A stretch of 64,000 bases of DNA from an uncultured Lachnospiraceae bacterium (GCA_947643615.1 CANRWO010000005.1:49636-113635); one strand, 5' to 3'. Counted from the first letter of the stretch, positions 37,447 through 48,305 are shown. The notes: generated from the sequence alone by a model not told the origin. Numbers and translations are program-made.

Positions 37447-40155
37447 TTATTTTGCTTCATACCAGTTTGTTCCCGTATGCAGGTCGATCTCCAGGGTCAC
37501 TGCCAGCTCCGCCGCCGACTTCATATTTTCAGTGAGGATCTGACGTACCTGCGCCTCCTCCTCAAGGTAAGTCTCTATGACGAGCTCATCATGGACCTGC
37601 AGGATCAGCTTTGACTTAAGTCCCCCGTCTTTCAACGCCTTCCACACACGGATCATGGCTATCTTGATAATATCCGCCGCCGTCCCCTGTATGGGCGAAT
37701 TCATGGCCACGCGCTCCCCAAAGGAACGCTGCATAAAATTGGAAGAGGACAATTCGGGAATGGGCCGGCGCCGGCCGAACATGGTGGTGATGTATCCCTT
37801 CTCTTTCGCCTCCTTCACCAATCCGTCCAGAAAGTCCTTTACCTTGGGATAGGTGGCAAAATACTGCTGGATATATTCCGCCGCTTCTTTCTTGCTGATG
37901 CTCAGGTCCTGGCTCAACCCAAAAGAGCTGATGCCGTATACGATGCCGAAATTTACCGCCTTGGCGTTCCGCCGCTGTAAATCCGTCACTTCGTCAAAGG
38001 GCGTATGGAATACTTTCGCCGCGGTGATACGGTGAATATCCTGTTCCATGCGGTAGGCCTCGATCAGCTGTTCATCCCCCGACATATGGGCCAGCACACG
38101 AAGTTCGATCTGGGAATAATCCGCATCCATGAACTCGCATCCCTGCCTGGGCACAAATACCTTACGGATCCTCCTGCCAAGCTCCATCCGCATGGGGATA
38201 TTCTGCAGATTAGGCTCTGTGGAACTGATCCGCCCTGTAGCCGTGATGGTCTGGTTGAAATTCGTATGAATGCGCCGGTCCTCTCCGATATATACAGCCA
38301 AGCCGTCCGCATAAGTGGATTTCAGCTTCGTCAATCCCCTGTACTCCAGGATGTCCTTTACAATCGGATAATCCTCCGAAAGCTTCTCCAGCACATCTGC
38401 CGCCGTGGAGTAACCGGTCTTAGTCTTCTTCCCACCGGGCATATGCATGGTCTCAAACAGCACCTCGCCCAGCTGCTTCGGGGAATTAATATTAAATTCC
38501 ACCCCTGCCTGTGTATGGATGGACTGCTCCAGTTCCTCTATCCTGGCAATCAGTGCATCGCCGTAAGCCTTCAGCTCCTCCCGGCGAACCTCCACCCCTT
38601 CTTTTTCCATATCGTACAATACCAGGGACAGGGGCATCTCCATATCCTGCATCAGCCTGTCCATACCGGTATCCTTCAGCTTCTCTTTTAAGACAGGGCA
38701 GGCCCTGGCCGCCACGTATGCCACATAGCAAAAATAGTCCGCCGCTTTCCGGGGCATTTCCTTCAGCGCTTCCTTCAAAGGCATCTTGCCGAAAACTTCC
38801 GCCCTGCCGGGTATCATCAATCCCAGATGCTCCGATGCGATGGCTTCCGGGTCATAATCACTCTTTAAGGGATTCAGCAAATATGCGGCGATTAAAATAT
38901 CAAAATATCGGTCTGTGGTGTCCTGCTCCAGATAACCGTACTGCTTTTTCATATCAAAGCCGGACAGAAAAACTCTCCTGGAAAGCTCACGGACAGCCTC
39001 CCGGACAGCGGCCAGGTCACTGTCCGTTCCGCTACCGGGCGTTTCAAACAGCGAAAGCTGCTGATTCTCCGCTACCGCCACCGGATAAAAGAGAGAGACA
39101 GTGCTTTCCCCGTTTTCTTCACAGACGGAAACAGCCACACCCAGCAGCTGCCCCTTCTCCTGTACCGGATAAAACCCCACCGTACTCCCGTCCCTGATCT
39201 GTCCCAGGCGCTGCAGGAACTCATCCAACCCCTCCACTCTGTGGAAGGACTTCAGCAAGTCCTCATCGGAAGCCGCCGCATCCTTCTCAAAGCGGTTCAG
39301 CATATTTTTAAATTCCAGCTGCTTAAACAGATTATAAGCTTCCTGGGTATAAAATCCCTCCGCCCTGGCCGCCTCATAATCCAGCTCCACCCCGCAGTCA
39401 ATCTTGATAGTGGCAAGGACTTTGCTCAAGTCGGCCAGATCCCTGTTTGCCATCAGTGATTCCCGGATACTCTTTTTGGAGATTTCCTCCACATGGGCAT
39501 AAATATTTTCCAGGGAACCGTATGCCGCCATCAGCTCCGCCGCCGTCTTCTGCCCTACCTTGGGTACCCCGGGGATATTGTCCGCAGTATCCCCCATCAG
39601 CGCTTTCAGGTCAATGAACTGCCGGGGCGTCACCTGATAAGCCGCCTCCACGTCCTGAGGGTAATAATCTTCGATTTCCGTCCTTCCCATTTTGGTCTTC
39701 GGGATCCGTATTTTAATATGCATGTCTGCGATCTGCAGCAGGTCGCGGTCACCGGATACCAGGGACACCTCCATGCCTGCCTCCTGTGCTTTCTTGGCCA
39801 GAGTACCCAGAATATCATCCGCCTCCAACCCTGCCTGCTCCATGGTGACGATCCCCATGGCTTTCAGCACATCCTTCATCACGGGAACCTGCTCCCGCAG
39901 TTCCTCCGGCATGGGTTTCCTGGTCCCCTTATAAGCTTCGTACATCTGATGGCGGAAAGTAGGCGCATGGACGTCAAAGGCTACCGCCAGATAGTCCGGT
40001 TTTTCCTCCTCCAAAATCTTGAATAGAATATTCAAAAAACCGTAAACAGCATTGGTGTGCAGCCCCTGGCTGTTGCTTAATTCGGGAACCCCGTAAAACG
40101 CCCTGTTCAAAATACTGTGGCCATCTATTAAAACTAATTTTTTCCTTTCACTCAT
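37447..40155 (-). CDS. polA: DNA polymerase I
   Basis: LVLIDGHSILNRAFYGVPELSNSQGLHTNAVYGF (5' nuclease); MDADYSQIELRVLAHMSGDEQLIEAY; RRNAKAVNFGIVYGISSFGL; QVHDELV. Confidence 0.98.
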   Translation of the reverse strand: MSERKKLVLIDGHSILNRAFYGVPELSNSQGLHTNAVYGFLNILFKILEEEKPDYLAVAFDVHAPTFRHQMYEAYKGTRKPMPEELREQVPVMKDVLKAMGIVTMEQAGLEADDILGTLAKKAQEAGMEVSLVSGDRDLLQIADMHIKIRIPKTKMGRTEIEDYYPQDVEAAYQVTPRQFIDLKALMGDTADNIPGVPKVGQKTAAELMAAYGSLENIYAHVEEISKKSIRESLMANRDLADLSKVLATIKIDCGVELDYEAARAEGFYTQEAYNLFKQLEFKNMLNRFEKDAAASDEDLLKSFHRVEGLDEFLQRLGQIRDGSTVGFYPVQEKGQLLGVAVSVCEENGESTVSLFYPVAVAENQQLSLFETPGSGTDSDLAAVREAVRELSRRVFLSGFDMKKQYGYLEQDTTDRYFDILIAAYLLNPLKSDYDPEAIASEHLGLMIPGRAEVFGKMPLKEALKEMPRKAADYFCYVAYVAARACPVLKEKLKDTGMDRLMQDMEMPLSLVLYDMEKEGVEVRREELKAYGDALIARIEELEQSIHTQAGVEFNINSPKQLGEVLFETMHMPGGKKTKTGYSTAADVLEKLSEDYPIVKDILEYRGLTKLKSTYADGLAVYIGEDRRIHTNFNQTITATGRISSTEPNLQNIPMRMELGRRIRKVFVPRQGCEFMDADYSQIELRVLAHMSGDEQLIEAYRMEQDIHRITAAKVFHTPFDEVTDLQRRNAKAVNFGIVYGISSFGLSQDLSISKKEAAEYIQQYFATYPKVKDFLDGLVKEAKEKGYITTMFGRRRPIPELSSSNFMQRSFGERVAMNSPIQGTAADIIKIAMIRVWKALKDGGLKSKLILQVHDELVIETYLEEEAQVRQILTENMKSAAELAVTLEIDLHTGTNWYEAK

Positions 40156-40195
40156 TCAACGGACCTCACATTAATTATTGGGAAAACGCCTGTTC

Positions 40196-40522
40196 TCAAC
40201 TCAGGATCCATATTACCAACCCCAAGACCACACTGACCGCCGCCACTTCCAACGCCAGTCCGAAATGCAGAAAGACATCATGGAAGCGTATCTTCCGCCT
40301 GGCATCGGCTTCATGTTGGTCCAATTCTTTCTGCAGGTCAAACGCACCTCCAACCTCCAGGCGCTGGATCCCCTCCGTGGTCAGGTACTGGATGGTCAGC
40401 TCTTCTTTACATTCCCCACAGTGTTCCGCGTGGCGGCAGAACTGTTTCAGTTCCGCATAGGGCAGCTTCTGCCCAATATACGCGGGAATCCTCTTTTCAA
40501 ACTCTTTACAGTCCATACACAA
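40196..40522 (-). CDS. Small zinc-finger (zf-HC2-like) membrane protein
   Basis: CKEFEKRIPAYIGQKLPYAELKQFCRHAEHCGECKEEL (HxxxCxxC) with a C-terminal TM. Confidence 0.78.
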   Translation of the reverse strand: MCMDCKEFEKRIPAYIGQKLPYAELKQFCRHAEHCGECKEELTIQYLTTEGIQRLEVGGAFDLQKELDQHEADARRKIRFHDVFLHFGLALEVAAVSVVLGLVIWILS

Positions 40523-40611
40523 TCTTCATTTCTGCACTGCCCTTCCGATGGAAACGGCTCCCTGCCGGACAGCGCGCAGGCATGGGCGCCGGGAAAATCC
40601 CCTTTATAAAA

Positions 40612-41886
40612 TCATATCTGATCCAACGCCTGGGAAATATCAGCGATCAGATCCTCCTTGTCCTCAATGCCGCAGCTGATGCGGATCAGTTCCGCAGGCA
40701 CACCCGCTTCTTTCAGCTGCTCGTCGTTCAACTGGCGATGGGTGGAGGATGCCGGATTTAAGCAGCAGGTACGGGCATCCGCCACATGCGTCGCAATGGC
40801 CGCCATCTTCAGGCTCTTCATAAAGACGCTGGCGGCCTCCCTGCCACCCTTTAACCCGAAGGAAACCACACCGCAGCTGCCATCAGGAAGGTACTTTTGT
40901 GCCAGAGGATAATACTTGTCCCCGGGCAGGCTGCAATAGTTGACGTAGGCAACTTTGGGGTGGCCTGACAGATATTCCGCCACCGCCTGGCCGTTCTCAC
41001 AATGTCTCTTTATACGCACATGCAGGCTCTCCAACCCCAGGTTTAGCAGGAAAGAATTCTGAGGGCCGGGGATGGCCCCCAGGTCACGCATCAGCTGCAC
41101 CGTACACTTGGTGATGAAAGCGCCCTCTTTGCCGAACTTTTCCGCGTATGTCACCCCGTGATAGCTGTCGTCAGGAAGACACAGGCCGGGAAATTTGTCC
41201 TTGTGGGACATCCAGTCGAAACGCCCGCTGTCCACAATGGCGCCCCCCACGGCAGCGCCGTGCCCGTCCATATATTTTGACGTAGAATGGGTCACAATAT
41301 CCGCCCCCCACTCAAAAGGCCTGCAATTAACAGGTGTGGCAAAGGTATTGTCCACGATCAGGGGCACTCCGTGGGCGTGTGCACATTTTGCAAACTTCTC
41401 GATATCCAGTACAGTCAGCGCAGGATTGGCAATGGTCTCCCCAAATACCAGCTTCGTATTATCACGGAATGCAGCATTGATCTCCTCCTCAGAGGCATCC
41501 GGACTGACAAAGGTGGCCTCCACCCCCATTTTTTTCATGGTAACGGAAATCAGGTTAAACGTGCCCCCATAGATCGTGCTGGATGCCACAATATGGTCGC
41601 CGCAGCCGCATATATTGAATATAGCCATAAAATTAGCCGCCTGGCCGCTGCTGGTCAGCATGGCCGCCGTGCCGCCTTCCAGCTGCGCGATCTTCGCCGC
41701 CACATAGTCATGGGTGGGGTTCTGCAGCCTGCTGTAAAAGTAGCCGGTAGCCTCCAGGTCAAAAAGCTTTCCCATATCTTCGCTGGTATCATATTTGAAA
41801 GTAGTGCTCTGAATGATCGGAATCTGCCTGGGTTCCCCGTTTCCCGGCGTATAGCCGCCCTGTACGCATATACTATTTACTTTCAT
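40612..41886 (-). CDS. O-acetylhomoserine sulfhydrylase / Cys-Met metabolism PLP enzyme
   Basis: MKVNSICVQGGYTPGNGEPRQIPIIQSTTFKYDTSEDMGKLF, THSTSKYMDGHGAAVGGAIVDSG, TCCLNPASSTHRQLNDEQL. Confidence 0.96.
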   Translation of the reverse strand: MKVNSICVQGGYTPGNGEPRQIPIIQSTTFKYDTSEDMGKLFDLEATGYFYSRLQNPTHDYVAAKIAQLEGGTAAMLTSSGQAANFMAIFNICGCGDHIVASSTIYGGTFNLISVTMKKMGVEATFVSPDASEEEINAAFRDNTKLVFGETIANPALTVLDIEKFAKCAHAHGVPLIVDNTFATPVNCRPFEWGADIVTHSTSKYMDGHGAAVGGAIVDSGRFDWMSHKDKFPGLCLPDDSYHGVTYAEKFGKEGAFITKCTVQLMRDLGAIPGPQNSFLLNLGLESLHVRIKRHCENGQAVAEYLSGHPKVAYVNYCSLPGDKYYPLAQKYLPDGSCGVVSFGLKGGREAASVFMKSLKMAAIATHVADARTCCLNPASSTHRQLNDEQLKEAGVPAELIRISCGIEDKEDLIADISQALDQI

Positions 41887-42150
41887 ATCCTCATTTATCC
41901 TTTCCGTCCCTATCATATTCACATACAAACTCACTTTCCAGTATACACATTCATCCCGGGAAATTCAACTGTTTCTCTTTCTTCCCGCAAAAAAAGTGTA
42001 TCCTCGGCATGTTTGAAAACTGCGCTGTTAAGTAAGAACTGGACACTTTTCCATTTTTATAGTATAATTTTTTCGTCAAAAAGCCGGGAATTTATATTTC
42101 TTAACAGTTCCTAATGGCAATATCATAAGAAAAGGGAAGGTAAAAATGGA

Positions 42151-42732
42151 ATGAAACAAAAGAGTAGTATGATTTATGTTGTAGTCTGTATCTTAGTGGG
42201 TGTAATACTTGTAGCCGTCGCTACCGTGATCAATAAAGATACCGCGCCAAGGCTGGCCCTGAACGGTACGGAGCTGGACCTGGACCATTTAAAAGTCTCC
42301 GACCTGAACGCAGCAGGTTTCCACCTGTCCAATGACGACGGCAGCATGCCCGGCACCTCCTTTAAAGAAATGCTTTCCTATTATCTGGGCGATGACCGCA
42401 ATCTTTCCATGGGCGGCGTATCCGTTTTAAACCGCCGCAACAGCCAAACGCCCTATGCAGACTGTAATGTGTTTGAGATCACGGCAAAAGCCATGGATAA
42501 GGATGGCAACCTCACGGGACTCCAGGTTACCTATGAAGGGGTTGACATTTTCGGCATGACCAAAGAAGAGCTGATTTCAATTTTAGGGGAACCGGAAGAT
42601 CAGACCGTCAACAATGAGCTGATCTACCGCAGTCCGAAAAAGCGATATAAGATCACTCTCACCATTGACAATGACACTAATACATGCTACCGGATCAGGA
42701 TAGACCGGAAGGAAGCGAATCTGGTCAGATAA
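42151..42732 (+). CDS. Uncharacterised membrane-anchored protein
   Basis: 193 aa; N-terminal TM SMIYVVVCILVGVILVAVATVI; followed by a terminator. Confidence 0.75.
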   Translation: MKQKSSMIYVVVCILVGVILVAVATVINKDTAPRLALNGTELDLDHLKVSDLNAAGFHLSNDDGSMPGTSFKEMLSYYLGDDRNLSMGGVSVLNRRNSQTPYADCNVFEITAKAMDKDGNLTGLQVTYEGVDIFGMTKEELISILGEPEDQTVNNELIYRSPKKRYKITLTIDNDTNTCYRIRIDRKEANLVR

Positions 42733-42785
42733 CAATGTCATGGCATGCCGGAAGGGCATATCTGCATGGCAGGGATAAATCATTT

Positions 42786-42822
42786 CAAGGGGAAGCCTGT
42801 GTATGCCAGGCTTCCCCTTTCC
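42786..42822. terminator. Terminator hairpin between convergent genes
   Basis: GGGGAAGCCTG-TGTATGC-CAGGCTTCCCC followed by TTT. Confidence 0.8.
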
Positions 42823-42846
42823 GCTTTTCCGGAGGGCCAAAAACGG

Positions 42847-43827
42847 TCAGTCCCCGTCCCGGACTACGATCTCCCTGTAAAATTCGGCATAATCCGTCCT
42901 TCTCTCTTTGGTAAACTGTATTGCCGCCCTGGGGTGCTGGCTCAGGAGGCCTGTCATCAGGTACTGCAGGTCATACCCCCATACTACACCGTCCTCTCTC
43001 AGCTTATTCATATGGGAATCGATGAACTGGATCGCCGGATATACATTATACTTGGGATTCCGCAGGAAACCAAGCAGCAGCTCCATAGCGCAGTTCCCGG
43101 CGCCGCGCCCCATGGAAGAATAGGTGGCATCCAGCCAGTCCACACCGTCCCCCACCGCTTCTATGGTATTCGCAAATGCAAGCTGCTGGTTATTGTGGGC
43201 ATGGATCCCCACCTGCTTATTATATTTGGCAGCAATATCCACATAGAGGTCCGCCAGGCGCGCCACCTGCTCCGGGTACATTGCGCCGTAACTGTCCACG
43301 ATATACAATACATCCGCAGGCGTCTGTGCCAGGATCTCCAGCGCCGCTTTCAAATCCCCTTCCCGGGCGTTGGAGATGGCCATAATATTACAGCTCACCT
43401 CATAACCCTTCCTTGCAGCATCTTCAATCATATCCACCGCCGTAGGGATGGCATTCAAATAAGTGGCCACCCGGATCAGGTCGATAGGGCTGTCGGCGCG
43501 GTCAATGATATCCTTCTTGTAATCACACCGCCCCACATCCGCCATAACCGCAATCTTCAAGTCCGTGGCATTTTCCCCTACGATGGCCCTGATATCGTCG
43601 TCGTTGCAGAACTTCCATTTCCCGAACTTGTTCACATCAAACATTTCCTTGGAGGACTTATAACCAAATTCCATATAGTCCACACCCGCGCGCAGATTTG
43701 CCAAATACAGCGCCTTGGCAAATTCATCCTCAAAATAGAAATCATTGACCAGGCCTCCGTCACGCAGCGTGGCATCCACCACCCTGATATCGGGCCGATA
43801 AGCAATTAAATTTGATATTTCTTTCAT
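42847..43827 (-). CDS. HMGL/DRE-TIM-family aldolase
   Basis: VVDATLRDGGLVNDFYFEDEFAKALY, DYMEFGYKSSKEMF, VGIHAHNNQQLAFANTIEAV. Confidence 0.9.
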   Translation of the reverse strand: MKEISNLIAYRPDIRVVDATLRDGGLVNDFYFEDEFAKALYLANLRAGVDYMEFGYKSSKEMFDVNKFGKWKFCNDDDIRAIVGENATDLKIAVMADVGRCDYKKDIIDRADSPIDLIRVATYLNAIPTAVDMIEDAARKGYEVSCNIMAISNAREGDLKAALEILAQTPADVLYIVDSYGAMYPEQVARLADLYVDIAAKYNKQVGIHAHNNQQLAFANTIEAVGDGVDWLDATYSSMGRGAGNCAMELLLGFLRNPKYNVYPAIQFIDSHMNKLREDGVVWGYDLQYLMTGLLSQHPRAAIQFTKERRTDYAEFYREIVVRDGD

Positions 43828-44015
43828 AATCACACCCTCGCCTTTCCCCCATGGGCCCTTCCCCTACGGGAACATGCCCAAGTATATGTCATCTACAACA
43901 CTGCCCTTGATTTTAACAGTTTAAAGTGTAAAAGTCAATAGGTGATCTTTTTGCACGCCAAAGGGGGCAAATGGGAGCCGGCATGGAAAACAAGGGAAAC
44001 AGGTTCTGGGAAAGC

Positions 44016-45008
44016 TCATCTGCCATGAGTTAATCTATTGGTATCCATTTTTTTTGCCAAGCCAAGAATACCTGCCCAGGACAATAAATATATCATCATC
44101 TTAATTGATACAGATTGGTGTAATATTTCCACTCCCCGGCTCCTCAAGACATCCATTGCCAAATGCGGGACAGATGACGACAACGGGTATATCCAAAGAG
44201 ATTTTCTTCCTACAAATGAAAAAAAGCTTATAAAAATCTTGAATTTTGTCTTACATATGCAGAAAGCTGCTTTCATCAGTAAAATGCCGCCCGCTGCCGC
44301 GCTACCGAATCCCAGCATAATATTAGAGCACTCATTGTTCACCAACTCCCATGTTTCCCCTGTAGAACCATACATTGCCAGAAAGCACAGCGCCCAAACA
44401 AACGCAAAATACAGAATCCGCATTTTTACATTGCTGTTTTTCCTCATATACCACCCTATGCAGAAAAATGCCAAAGCTGTACATGAAGAGGACAATTTAA
44501 GTGGCAAAACCATGTTCACTTCCGACATTGCCGCACCAAGCAGCACTATACATGAGACCGCAGCCAGAATCTTCTTTCTGTCATTCAGGCGAGATATCAG
44601 AAATGCAATCAATTCTGTCCAAAACAATGCGAGAAAAAACCATTCAATGTCTCCTCCCGCCCCGTCTACAAAGATTTGTTTCATTCCAGTCCGCAAGCTG
44701 TCAGCCTTTTCCGGCAGTAAAACAACCCGCATCAATACACATGCTAATGAAAAAGCGATGTACGGGATTAAAAGTTTCCTGACACGTTGCTTTATGAAGT
44801 CATATAAACCATACTTTTCCGGTTTAAAGCAATATCCCGATGCCATAAAGAAAAAGGGAATGTGAAACGAGTATATAACTTCCCTGAGCACTGCCGGAAT
44901 ATAATTGGGCATGTGGCCGATGATCATCAGCCAAATCGTAATTCCTTTTGCAACATCAAGCCATTCCAAACGCTGCCTGTATGATGTTTTTTGAACATCC
45001 GTTCCCAC
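44016..45008 (-). CDS. Acyltransferase family 3 membrane protein
   Basis: YRQRLEWLDVAKGITIWLMIIGHMPNYIPAVLREVIYSFHIPFFFMASGYCF. Confidence 0.9.
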   Translation of the reverse strand: MGTDVQKTSYRQRLEWLDVAKGITIWLMIIGHMPNYIPAVLREVIYSFHIPFFFMASGYCFKPEKYGLYDFIKQRVRKLLIPYIAFSLACVLMRVVLLPEKADSLRTGMKQIFVDGAGGDIEWFFLALFWTELIAFLISRLNDRKKILAAVSCIVLLGAAMSEVNMVLPLKLSSSCTALAFFCIGWYMRKNSNVKMRILYFAFVWALCFLAMYGSTGETWELVNNECSNIMLGFGSAAAGGILLMKAAFCICKTKFKIFISFFSFVGRKSLWIYPLSSSVPHLAMDVLRSRGVEILHQSVSIKMMIYLLSWAGILGLAKKMDTNRLTHGR

Positions 45009-45064
45009 CTGTCAAGACCCCCTGCCAGTTTTACACATTGTAAAATCTCATCTATTAGAATTTA

Positions 45065-46232
45065 TTAATGGACTTTAAAAACAAAGGACTCATACTTTTT
45101 ATATATATTTTTGATTCTCTGAAGCAACATGGGGGTTATATGGTGTATGTACCGCTGTATTGTTTGCTGGTAAATGATACTTACTACCAATGAAACAAGA
45201 AAGAAAGCGGCGGCAAACAACAAAACGATACATAAAATATAGTCATGTCCGAAAACCTCGTAGATACGTTGGCACAAGTATGGCCTTAAATAAGTCCTGA
45301 CAAGCACATTCTCATGGATGATGTAAATCAGCAGCGACAATGACGATATGTAATTAATAAGCCTGTTTTGAAAATGCAGGTTCCTGCCAAGATTAAACAA
45401 CGCAAACGCTGCCAACAGCAAAAAAGGACTGCAATTTTTCATCCAAAATAAAAGCTTTCCGTCTAAAAATCTGATATATGCCCCCCCCCAGTATATTTGT
45501 GAAAAGAACCATGAGAAAATTCCCTGTCAACCCCAAAAGCAAAAATACAATATTTATCTTTATGCTGTCACAAAGGCCCGGCAGATATTTTTTCGCATAA
45601 GCCATAATAAAATAGACCGCCACCCACAAGATCAAAGCAGAACTGTAAAATGAGTCATGGACATAATTGCAGCCACAGTACAGCACTCCCAACAAGGTGG
45701 CTGCCCTTAGCAGTTGCGCCTGATTTAAAGAGGCAATGCAATGGTTTAGCATCGGATGCAAAGCATAAAAAAGCAAATAACACCCCACATACCAGTTTGC
45801 CCCACAAAGAAATGGGAAAAGTGACTTGACCACAAGCTTATAATGGATATCACCGCCTTTCACCAGGACGGTCACCACAAGCATCATTATCGAGATGCTC
45901 CACATATTCAGCATCATAACCAACATTTTTCCGCGGTTTGCCTCTCTGCTATCCAGTAGGAACCAGGCAGAGCAAATAAAAAAGATGCTGTTTCCAAACG
46001 CTCCGGAATATCGCAGAATAACAACTGCAAATGTCTGTAAATCTGTTGTTACATGTTTAAGGTCTATCAAATAGTCTACAGCAGATATGTATTCGTTTCT
46101 GCTTTCCCAAGTCTGAATGACATGGGCCACCACAATCAAAAATATTGCAATCACTTTTACTAATTCAATTCCAGAATTCCTCTCTGCTTTTTTTTCCATA
46201 CTAATCCCCCGCGCCGCCTTTGGGCGGCTCAA
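45065..46232 (-). pseudogene. Acyltransferase family 3 gene split by a frameshift at a G9 tract (possible phase-variable gene, OFF)
   Basis: ORF 45393..46232 (N-terminal part) and 45065..45442 (C-terminal part) join across nine C's at 45481-45489; the alternative frame gives GG-AYIRFLDGKLLFWMKNCSPFLLLAAFALFNLGRNL. Confidence 0.85.
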
Positions 46233-46283
46233 ATATATACGGAAAACGCTAAAGCCTGCGAAACTTATATCAAAAATTGTCCT

Positions 46284-47141
46284 TTATTTACTGCTTTTTC
46301 CCAATATGTCTTCCAGGCTTTTCCTTGGGAACACTTCCAGCTTTCCTCCCCTGGTAGCGTTATATATTTTTATGCCATGTTCCCCTGCATACCTCTTAGC
46401 CGTTTCATACATTGTTATGTTCCTGTCATAAGCCGTTTCTATGTCATGGTAATTCTGGGTTTTAGAATACTCCGCAAAATGGTTTTTCCCGCCTTTCGTG
46501 TAATTGCAGTCCGTGCCAAGCAGGTATATTTCCGTAAATCCCATATATACGGCTAACTGAATCGCTGAAAATGTAACCGAATACCCATCATAGACTGTCG
46601 CACAGCAGTCTTCGCTGAAATTGGCAAACCATTTATTGACCCTATATCCGTTCCGGTTATAGATACCGTTCAGGGAAAACTCATGGAAATTATCCGGAAC
46701 CTGTATCTTATCGGAAATAACATCCGCCACAAACACATTATCCGCCCCTTTATAATAGGTCTCTATCTCATCTGACAGTTTTACATAAACCGATTTGTCC
46801 TGTATACAATAATAAGTAGGCCTCCAGTTCGTATCGGGAAAAAACTTGGTAATGGAGTTCATGGAAATGGAATATTCATTCCGCAGCATCTCAACATCGG
46901 CCAGCTTTAAGCTTGGCCCTGTGGCAATAATGAAACACCGTTTCCCTTTGTGCCTCCCTTTAAACCCCAGCAAGTCTTTATAACGGCTCTCTGCCGGGTT
47001 CTTCATCCTTTTCTTCATTGAAAGATTATAAGCTGCATTCTTTACCGCAAAATAAGGCATACTTATGTAATATACCGCTGTTCTCAGCGGTTTGTTATAG
47101 TATCTGATTTCATTCAGTATATTTCGGATTTGTACCTGCAT
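46284..47141 (-). CDS. DUF115/MptE-like protein of the polysaccharide locus
   Basis: KGKRCFIIATGPSLKLADVEMLRNEYSISMNSITKFFPDTNWRPTYYCIQD...EIYLLGTDCNYTKGGKNHF. Confidence 0.75.
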   Translation of the reverse strand: MQVQIRNILNEIRYYNKPLRTAVYYISMPYFAVKNAAYNLSMKKRMKNPAESRYKDLLGFKGRHKGKRCFIIATGPSLKLADVEMLRNEYSISMNSITKFFPDTNWRPTYYCIQDKSVYVKLSDEIETYYKGADNVFVADVISDKIQVPDNFHEFSLNGIYNRNGYRVNKWFANFSEDCCATVYDGYSVTFSAIQLAVYMGFTEIYLLGTDCNYTKGGKNHFAEYSKTQNYHDIETAYDRNITMYETAKRYAGEHGIKIYNATRGGKLEVFPRKSLEDILGKSSK

Positions 47142-48261
47142 GCCCCTTCTTTCTCCTATGTTCTTCCGCTACGGATCTTGTATAAAAATGTTCCAGAAAT
47201 TTCACGGCTTCCTTGATGTCGTATCCTGACGATGCTCTCCTGTTCTCACGGCAGGAGACCTCCCTGTTGACTGGCAGACCTTCAATTTTTCTGATTTTGT
47301 CCACCCATAATGAAATATTCTCCTCACCGATTGGCAGAAAATCTATCTGTTCGCTGATCCGTACCTCCCTTGGCACGGCATCCGAAATGATGCAGGGTAT
47401 TCCGCTGATTTGTGCTTCTACCGCCGCTATCCCCAATCCCTCGTAACATGACGGAAACAGAAATACATCCATAGCTGAAAGAAGGCCGGATACATCATCC
47501 GACTCACCGTAAACAGTAATTTTATTTTTGTAAGATGAGCTGTTGACATACTCTATGAGTCCATCCCTTCCGGCTCCGTCTCCAACTATCAATAATCTGG
47601 CCCGGGGATTTTCACATAAATATTTCTCAAAACACTTCAATGCATACCAATAGTTTTTCTGATCATTTAGACGTCCCACAAAACCTAATACAAATGCATC
47701 CTCCATATCCAGCTCTTTTCGGTACGATTTGCGCTTTGACGGGTTAAACGCAAAACGCCCTACCTCAAATGCATTGGGCAGCACAACAAATTTATTTTTG
47801 CCAAATATCCATTCTCCCGCCTGTATGCTGCAAGCCAATGCCCTGTTATAAGCTTTTTTAAAAATCGGGGAAAGTATTCTATGGATCCAAATATGCTGGC
47901 ACCTTGTAGTATGACAATGCATAACCCGTGTACATATATGGTTTCTCCATGCGAACATCAATTCCGTCACTTTGGTGGCACTATTACCGTGCACATGGCA
48001 AATATCATATTTTCCTTCCCGCAGTTTGCGGTTTAACACCTTACAAAATTTTATGTATGACTTTTTTCTTTCGGGCAGTTCAACGATTTGTATCCCATAC
48101 TCGGCACATTTTCTTTTATTTGCTTCAGCAACAGGTGCTCCTGCCATAATGGTCACTTTAAATTTTTCTAAGTTCAAATGGGTACAGTAATTTATGATTA
48201 CCGTGCTGATCCCATCCATTTTCATGCTATCCGCAATCATAACTACACGCAGCTTATCCAT
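47110..48261 (-). CDS. Glycosyltransferase, GT4/GT1-like
   Basis: MDKLRVVMIADSMKMDGISTVIINYCTHL, CHVHGNSATKVTELM, VLGFVGRLNDQKNYWYALKCFEKYL, DVFLFPSCYEGLGIAAVEAQISGIPCI. Confidence 0.93.
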   Translation of the reverse strand: MDKLRVVMIADSMKMDGISTVIINYCTHLNLEKFKVTIMAGAPVAEANKRKCAEYGIQIVELPERKKSYIKFCKVLNRKLREGKYDICHVHGNSATKVTELMFAWRNHICTRVMHCHTTRCQHIWIHRILSPIFKKAYNRALACSIQAGEWIFGKNKFVVLPNAFEVGRFAFNPSKRKSYRKELDMEDAFVLGFVGRLNDQKNYWYALKCFEKYLCENPRARLLIVGDGAGRDGLIEYVNSSSYKNKITVYGESDDVSGLLSAMDVFLFPSCYEGLGIAAVEAQISGIPCIISDAVPREVRISEQIDFLPIGEENISLWVDKIRKIEGLPVNREVSCRENRRASSGYDIKEAVKFLEHFYTRSVAEEHRRKKGHAGTNPKYTE

Positions 48262-48305
48262 ATACCCTCCCTCTGCAAGAAGCATCCGTAATCACCAATA
48301 ACCAT

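Noticed and set aside
41887-42150. Possible SAM riboswitch/T-box upstream of the O-acetylhomoserine sulfhydrylase
   Set aside because: No recognisable SAM-riboswitch or T-box motifs by eye; only a short GCATGTTTGAAAA fragment.
42745-43809. 354-aa plus-strand ORF
   Set aside because: Antisense to the aldolase gene, starts in the terminator region, no recognisable domain.
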